Assembly: GCF_000721235.1 (NCBI RefSeq)
Contig: NZ_JOFH01000061.1
Span: 1-33,900 of the forward strand
Source: Streptomyces olivaceus
GTDB taxonomy: Bacteria; Actinomycetota; Actinomycetes; Streptomycetales; Streptomycetaceae
Direction of reading: 5' to 3'
DNA: 33,900 nucleotides
Numbering within the stretch: position 1 is the first letter of the stretch; every line of letters starts with the position of its first letter. Below are positions 29,518 through 33,900 of the stretch, in pieces. The position numbers were made by a program, and so were the translations under genes. The notes under the pieces are model-generated. The model did no database searches. It saw only the letters and a list, made by a program, of their open reading frames with translations, and was not told the origin of the DNA.

Positions 29518-30641
29518 GCGCTCCGAGACTGCGCAGCGGCACCCCGGAGCGGGCCGGGCTCGACCCCGGCCTGCTCCGCCGTGTCGTCGCACAGGTGCAC
29601 GACCTCACCACCGGTGAACGGCCCTGGGCGGCGGGCGCCGTCCTGGCCGTCGGACGCGGCCCCGTGCTCGCCGTCGAGGAGGCCGCGGGCTGGGCGGTGC
29701 GGTACGCCGCGTACGACCCGGACACCGACGCGGGCGTGGAGCTGCCCCCGGACGCGTGGGTGCCGGCGACCGTGGCGACGCCCTTCGACCTCGCCTCGCT
29801 CACCAAGCTCTTCACGACCGTCGCCGCGGTGCAGCAGATCGAGCGGGGGACCCTCGGGATCGACGCCCTGGTGGGCGCCTACCTGCCCGACTTCGGGGCC
29901 GCTGCCGCGCACCGCGTCACCGTACGGCAACTGCTCACCCACACCTCCGGGCTGCGGCCCGAACTCCCGCTGTACTCCTGCGCGGACGACGCGGAGCGGC
30001 TGGCGCTGCTGCGGGCGGAGGCGCCGGTGGGGGTGCCGGGCACGTACTGCTACTCGGACCTGAACATGCTGCTCCTCCAGCAGGTCCTGGAACGCATCAC
30101 CGGGCGGGGTCTCGACGTCCTCGTCCGGGACGGGATCACCCGGCCGCTGGGGATGACGGCGACGGGCTTCGGGCCGTGCGCGGGGGCGGCGGCGACGGAG
30201 GACCAGCGGCGGCCGTGGGCCAAGGCCGACCGGGGGATGCTGCGGGGCGTCGTCCACGACGAGAACGCGTGGGCGCTGGGCGGGGTAGCGGGACATGCCG
30301 GGCTCTTCTCCACGGGGCGGGACCTCGCGGTGTTCTGCCGCGCGCTGCTCGCGGGCGGCTCGTACGGGCCGGCGCGCATCCTCGGCGCCGACTTCGTCGA
30401 GCTGCTGCTGGCTCCGCCCGGGCTCGGGTTCGGCCTTGACCAGCCGTGGTTCATGGGGGAGCTGGCGGGGCGCGGGGCGGCGGGGCACACCGGGTTCACC
30501 GGCACGATGCTGGTGCTCGACCGGGTGACGGACACGTTCGTGGTGCTGCTGGCCAACACGGTGCACCCGCGGCGCCGGACGCCGGTCGGCGGGGTGCGGG
30601 CGGGGGTGTGCACGGGGGTGGCTCGGGCGGTACGGGTGTGA
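29514..30641 (+). CDS. serine hydrolase of the beta-lactamase family (class C-like)
   Basis: The 375-residue protein has the serine beta-lactamase fold: SLTK (catalytic Ser and Lys) in FDLASLTKLF, YSDLN as the YxN motif, and HTGFTG as the HxG motif near the end. No signal peptide is seen, so it is probably a cytoplasmic esterase, peptidase or amidase rather than a secreted beta-lactamase. The best start is CTG 29514, which overlaps the MFS stop as CTGA and has GGGGAG 8 nt upstream. The nearest conventional start, GTG 29595, would remove the conserved RLRSGTPERAGLDP region. CTG initiation is uncommon. Confidence 0.85.
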   Translation: MSAPRLRSGTPERAGLDPGLLRRVVAQVHDLTTGERPWAAGAVLAVGRGPVLAVEEAAGWAVRYAAYDPDTDAGVELPPDAWVPATVATPFDLASLTKLFTTVAAVQQIERGTLGIDALVGAYLPDFGAAAAHRVTVRQLLTHTSGLRPELPLYSCADDAERLALLRAEAPVGVPGTYCYSDLNMLLLQQVLERITGRGLDVLVRDGITRPLGMTATGFGPCAGAAATEDQRRPWAKADRGMLRGVVHDENAWALGGVAGHAGLFSTGRDLAVFCRALLAGGSYGPARILGADFVELLLAPPGLGFGLDQPWFMGELAGRGAAGHTGFTGTMLVLDRVTDTFVVLLANTVHPRRRTPVGGVRAGVCTGVARAVRV

Positions 30642-30792
30642 GGGGCGGGGCTCGGGCCGGGATGGCGGGCCGGCGCTCCTTTCGCACTTGGTGCGGATGC
30701 GGGCGCCGGGGTGGGCGTGCGGCCCGGCGTTCACTCGGTCCCCGGCGTGGGTGTCGGCCGGGGGGTGGGTCGCGAGGCCCGGCGCCGGCGGG

Positions 30793-30902
30793 GTGCCGCT
30801 GCGCCCACCCGTGCCGCCCCAGCGGCACGACGACTGCCCGCAGCGGCGCGGCACGACTGCCCGCAGCTCGGGCGGCGTGCGCCTGCTCGCAGCGGCGCGG
30901 CA
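30793..30902. repeat. intergenic repeat block with hairpin
   Basis: The 295-bp gap after the hydrolase gene contains GTGCCGCT (30793-30800) pairing with AGCGGCAC (30821-30828). Direct repeats are GACTGCCCGCAG (30832-30843 and 30855-30866) and CGCAGCGGCGCGGCA (30839-30853 and 30888-30902). Similar GC-rich blocks with CAGTCGTGCC-like words (reverse strand) are common between Streptomyces genes. Terminator function is likely for the hairpin; the rest is unassigned. Confidence 0.5.
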
Positions 30903-30936
30903 GCGGGGGCGGTGCGGGGGACCGTAGGATTGGCGG

Positions 30937-31947
30937 GTGAATCGCCCCGTCCCTGTTCCCCCACTCGCCGATGTCCTGCGTGCCGCTCTCGCCGAGCTGG
31001 TCGACGGGCTGCCGCCGCGGCAGGCCGGGCGGGCCGTGGAGCGGTTGATCGGGCATTACCGGGGGGACACCCCGACCGACGCCCCCATCCTGCGTGACCG
31101 CGCGGACGTCGTCGCCTACGCCGCCTACCGCATGCCGGCCACCTTCGCCGCCGTGCGGTCGGCGCTGGACGCCTTCGCGGACGCCGTGCCGGGCTGGGCA
31201 CCCGGCAGCCACGTCGACGTCGGCGGCGGGACCGGCGCCGCCACCTGGGCCGTCGGCGACACGTGGGCGGGGCCCCGGCAGGCGACCGTGCTCGACTGGT
31301 CCGAGCCCGCGCTCGCCCTCGGCCGGGAGATCGCCGCCGCCCACCCCGCCCTGCGGGACGTGCGCTGGCAGCGCTCCCGGATCGGCGCGGCGCTCACCGT
31401 CGAGGACACCGACCTCGTCACCGTGTCCTACGTCCTCAACGAGCTGACCTCCGCCGACCGGGCCGCCCTCGTCGACGCCGCCGCGAGCGCCGCGCGGGCG
31501 GTGGTGATCGTCGAGGCCGGGACCCCCGACGGGTACGCCCGCGTCATCGAGGCCCGCGACCGGCTCGTCGCCGCCGGGTTCCACGTCGCGGCGCCCTGCC
31601 CGCACAGCGCCGCCTGCCCGATCGTGCCGGGCACCGACTGGTGCCACTTCGCGGCGCGGGTCAGCCGGTCGTCCCTGCACCGGCAGGTCAAGGGCGGGTC
31701 CCTCGCCTACGAGGACGAGAAGTTCAGCTACGTCGCCGCCACCCGGCTCCCGGTCTCCCCGGCCCCCTCCCGCGTCGTACGGCATCCCCTGATCCGCAAG
31801 GGCCAGGTGCTGCTCGACCTGTGCGAGCCCGACGAGCAGCTGCGGCGGCGGACGGTCACCAAGCGCCACGGCGACCTGTACAAGGCCGCGCGGGACGCGG
31901 TCTGGGGCGACGCGTGGCCGGACGCCGCCAACCCGCCGACGGAGTAA
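30937..31947 (+). CDS. Rsm22-like small ribosomal subunit methyltransferase-family protein
   Basis: The 336-residue protein has a class I SAM-binding motif HVDVGGGTGAATWAV and, later, YVLNELTSADR. A Cys-rich stretch follows (CPHSAACPIVPG, then WCHF) like the metal or Fe-S site of Rsm22-family proteins, which associate with the small ribosomal subunit in mitochondria and bacteria. The C-terminal part contains VTKRHGDLYKAAR. GTG 30937 is used; AGGA lies a little far upstream. The gene is followed 25 bp later by a response regulator gene and may share its transcript. The methylation target is unknown. Confidence 0.85.
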   Translation: MNRPVPVPPLADVLRAALAELVDGLPPRQAGRAVERLIGHYRGDTPTDAPILRDRADVVAYAAYRMPATFAAVRSALDAFADAVPGWAPGSHVDVGGGTGAATWAVGDTWAGPRQATVLDWSEPALALGREIAAAHPALRDVRWQRSRIGAALTVEDTDLVTVSYVLNELTSADRAALVDAAASAARAVVIVEAGTPDGYARVIEARDRLVAAGFHVAAPCPHSAACPIVPGTDWCHFAARVSRSSLHRQVKGGSLAYEDEKFSYVAATRLPVSPAPSRVVRHPLIRKGQVLLDLCEPDEQLRRRTVTKRHGDLYKAARDAVWGDAWPDAANPPTE

Positions 31948-31972
31948 GGTCGGTGCGCCCGACGACCTGGAA

Positions 31973-32674
31973 GTGGACCCGCCCGTGGAACGTGAAGTGC
32001 CCCCTGCCGCCCTGCGGATCGTGATCGCCGAGGACGACCCGCTGCTCCGCGAGGGGCTCGCCCTGCTGCTGCGGGCCGAGGGCCTGGACGTGGTCGCCAC
32101 CGCGGACAACGCCGAGTCGGTGCTCGTGGCCGTCGCCGAGCACGAGCCGGACGTGGCCATCCTGGACGTGCGCATGCCGCCCACGCACACCGACGAAGGC
32201 GTCCGGGCCGCCGTCGAGGCCCGCCGGCGCCGCCCGGGCCTGGCCGTGCTCGTGCTCTCCGCCTACGTCGAGCAGTCCTTCGCCACCGACCTGCTGACCG
32301 GCGGGGTGGGCGGCCTCGGCTACCTGCTCAAGGAACGCGTCGGCCGGGTCGAGGAGTTCATGGACGCGCTGCGCCGGGTCGCGGCGGGCGGCACCGCCAT
32401 CGACCCGGAGGTCGTCGCCCAGCTCTTCACCCGGACCCGCCAGGACACCCGGCTGGAACGCCTCAGCCCGCGGGAGCGCGAGGTGCTGGCGCTGATGGCC
32501 GAGGGCCTGGGCAACAGCGCCATCGCCGGGCGGCTCGTCGTCACCGACGGCGCGGTGCACAAGCACATCCGCAGCATCTTCGCCAAGCTCGACCTGTCCC
32601 CGGCCGACCAGGTCGACCGGCGGGTGGCGGCCGTCCTGCACTACCTGGAGAACGCGCGGACGCAGGCGCACTGA
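31973..32674 (+). CDS. NarL/FixJ-type response regulator
   Basis: The 233-residue protein has an N-terminal receiver domain with the acidic pair in IAEDDPLL (Asp21, Asp22), phospho-acceptor Asp65 in AILDVRMP and Lys120 in LLKERV. A C-terminal LuxR-type helix-turn-helix follows (LSPREREVLALMAEGLGNSA, then VTDGAVHKHIRSIFAKL). GTG 31973 and GTG 31985 are both possible; neither has a strong ribosome-binding site. No histidine kinase gene lies next to it, so its partner is elsewhere or outside the window. The CPBP protease gene downstream could be a target. Confidence 0.9.
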   Translation: MDPPVEREVPPAALRIVIAEDDPLLREGLALLLRAEGLDVVATADNAESVLVAVAEHEPDVAILDVRMPPTHTDEGVRAAVEARRRRPGLAVLVLSAYVEQSFATDLLTGGVGGLGYLLKERVGRVEEFMDALRRVAAGGTAIDPEVVAQLFTRTRQDTRLERLSPREREVLALMAEGLGNSAIAGRLVVTDGAVHKHIRSIFAKLDLSPADQVDRRVAAVLHYLENARTQAH

Positions 32675-32801
32675 CCGGAGAGTACGGCAGTGCGGGTACA
32701 GCCTGCTGGAGTCCCGTTCGGGGCGTGCGCGGCAATGTGCCCCGAAGCCGCGACTGGTGTGCTGAACAGGTCGGTTCAGCCACCCCCGAAGGGACGTCGC
32801 G

Positions 32802-33746
32802 GTGAGTACGTACGCACAGATCAGGACCGGTTCCAGCAGCGGTTCCGGCACCGGTTCCGGTATCGAGCCGCCCGGGGCGCGGGGTCTGCGGGGGAGTCTT
32901 GGCCGGTACCCGCTGACGTGGTTCTTCTCGCTCGCCTTCGGGCTCAGCTGGGTGGCCTGGATCCCGTACATCCTGTCCGGGAACGGCCTGGGCGTCCTCG
33001 GCTTCACCTTCCCGGGCGGGGACGGCGGCAGTCAGGTCCTGGGTGTGCTGCCCGGCGCCTACCTCGGGCCGATCCTGTCGGCCTTCCTCGTCACCGCGGC
33101 CGCCGAGGGCCGCCCCGGGCTGCGGGCCTGGCTGGGGCGGATGGCCAAGTGGCGGGTCGACTGGCGCTGGTACGCCGGTGTGCTCGTCGCGGTGCCCGCG
33201 GTGCTCACCCTGACCTCGGCCGTGCTCGGCGGACGCGGGCCGGTGCTGCCCTCGGCCGCGGTGCTGGTGGCGTTCGTGCCGGGCCTGGTCCTGCAGATGA
33301 TCACCACCGGGCTGGCCGAGGAGCCCGGCTGGCGCGACTTCGCCATGCCCATCCTGCAGCGCCGGCACGGCGCCCTGCTCGGCTCCCTGATCGTCGGCCC
33401 GCTGTGGGGCGTGTGGCACCTGCCGCTGTTCCTGTCCGACTGGGGCGGCTACCCGGACGTGCCCTGGTGGCAGCCGGTGGAGTTCATCGGCACCACCATC
33501 GCCTTCAGCTTCGTGATGACCTGGGTCTTCAACCGCACCGGCCAGAGCCTGCCGCTCGCGATGCTGCTGCACGTCGGCGTCAACAACTACTTCTCGATCG
33601 CCTGGTCGGACATGTTCCCCGAGCTGTCGTCCGGCTACACGACCCACGCGTTCCTGATCAGCTCCGCGGTCGCGGCCACCGTGCTGCTGATCGCCACCAG
33701 GGGCCGCCTCGGCTACGAGCCGGCCCCCGACGCCGTACGTTCATGA
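32802..33746 (+). CDS. CPBP-family intramembrane metalloprotease
   Basis: The 314-residue multi-spanning protein carries the CPBP (CAAX protease and bacteriocin-processing) motifs: EEPGWR (EExxxR-type motif 1), WGVWHLPLF with the metal-binding His (motif 2), and HVGVNN (motif 3, HxxxN). About seven to eight hydrophobic segments surround them. Bacterial members process membrane or secreted peptides and some confer self-immunity. GTG 32802 has GAAGGGAC upstream; the first 25 residues are Ser/Gly-rich. It follows the response regulator gene by 127 bp and is followed by a strong hairpin. Confidence 0.9.
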   Translation: MSTYAQIRTGSSSGSGTGSGIEPPGARGLRGSLGRYPLTWFFSLAFGLSWVAWIPYILSGNGLGVLGFTFPGGDGGSQVLGVLPGAYLGPILSAFLVTAAAEGRPGLRAWLGRMAKWRVDWRWYAGVLVAVPAVLTLTSAVLGGRGPVLPSAAVLVAFVPGLVLQMITTGLAEEPGWRDFAMPILQRRHGALLGSLIVGPLWGVWHLPLFLSDWGGYPDVPWWQPVEFIGTTIAFSFVMTWVFNRTGQSLPLAMLLHVGVNNYFSIAWSDMFPELSSGYTTHAFLISSAVAATVLLIATRGRLGYEPAPDAVRS

Positions 33747-33755
33747 CGCCTCGTC

Positions 33756-33784
33756 GGCGGCGCCCGGCGACTGCCGGGGCCGCC
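33756..33784 (+). terminator. hairpin terminator after the CPBP gene
   Basis: GGCGGC (33756-33761), a bulged G, and CCCGGC (33763-33768) pair with GCCGGGGCCGCC (33773-33784) around GACT, a 12-bp stem starting 9 bp after the stop. Confidence 0.65.
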
Positions 33785-33855
33785 GGCGCCCAGCGCAACG
33801 TGTGGCGCCACCCTCGGCGAGACGTACCGTCTTGTCAACCTGATAACTTCGAACC

Positions 33856-33900
33856 ATGGCCGCTCAGAAACCCACCCGCAGCCCCCGCCCCGCCCCGGCC
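33856..33900 (+). CDS. start of a gene cut by the right edge
   Basis: ATG 33856 opens a frame of 15 codons to the window end (MAAQKPTRSPRPAPA). The preceding AT-rich segment contains TTGTCA (33834-33839) and TGATAA (33841-33846), the only AT-rich promoter-like stretch here. There is no clear ribosome-binding site, so leaderless or short-leader initiation is possible. Product unknown. Confidence 0.45.
   Translation, partial: MAAQKPTRSPRPAPA

Overview
The window is high-GC DNA with Streptomyces-type gene content: GTG, TTG and possibly CTG starts, GAGG/GGAG ribosome-binding sites, long antisense shadow ORFs, a WhiJ-like XRE/DUF397/ATPase module and an xlnB-axeA xylanase locus. It reads as a chromosomal, partly accessory region. 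I see no integrase, intact IS element, CRISPR array or canonical tRNA gene.

Layout. 1-3.75 kb: a poorly coding left edge, an ECF sigma-factor ORF that runs without a stop into a small-molecule O-methyltransferase, and a LysR regulator. 3.77-7.2 kb (minus): a compact TetR - [3Fe-4S] ferredoxin - ferredoxin reductase - cytochrome P450 operon with 4-bp start/stop overlaps at its first two junctions. 7.35-12.74 kb: an organosulfur locus made of a LysR gene (minus), a Cys-containing leader peptide that looks leaderless, a damaged sfnG-like dimethyl-sulfone monooxygenase, an SsuE-like FMN reductase, an SfnB-like acyl-CoA-dehydrogenase homologue and an SsuD-like alkanesulfonate monooxygenase. 12.9-17.35 kb: a Ser/Thr kinase, the DUF397/XRE/ATPase regulatory trio and a two-gene toxin-antitoxin-like module.

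17.4-20.8 kb is a rearranged patch. An N-terminally truncated LLM oxidoreductase abuts a TetR - epoxide-hydrolase-like - LpqC-like esterase cassette. A 90-bp scar on the far side of the cassette fuses two short sequences that lie about 600 bp apart on the near side. 21.1-23.15 kb holds secreted xylanase and acetyl-xylan esterase genes with near-identical CBM2 modules and palindromic operators upstream. A conserved protein of unknown function follows at 23.25 kb.

The most striking element is 24031-24326, a non-coding, highly structured stretch containing a circularly permuted but otherwise complete tRNA-like fold: T-arm and 3' acceptor strand, a 7-nt loop, then 5' acceptor strand and D-arm. 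This is the architecture of tRNA-mimicking bacterial Y RNAs (YrlA type). A 13-bp hairpin terminator follows it.

24.4-33.9 kb is more ordinary: MazG-like, DoxX-like, NTF2-like, SDR and Gfo/Idh/MocA genes, a Bcr/CflA-type MFS exporter overlapping a beta-lactamase-family hydrolase, an Rsm22-like methyltransferase, a NarL-type response regulator and a CPBP protease. It also holds an 82-nt composite hairpin and a 16-residue ORF with a strong ribosome-binding site.
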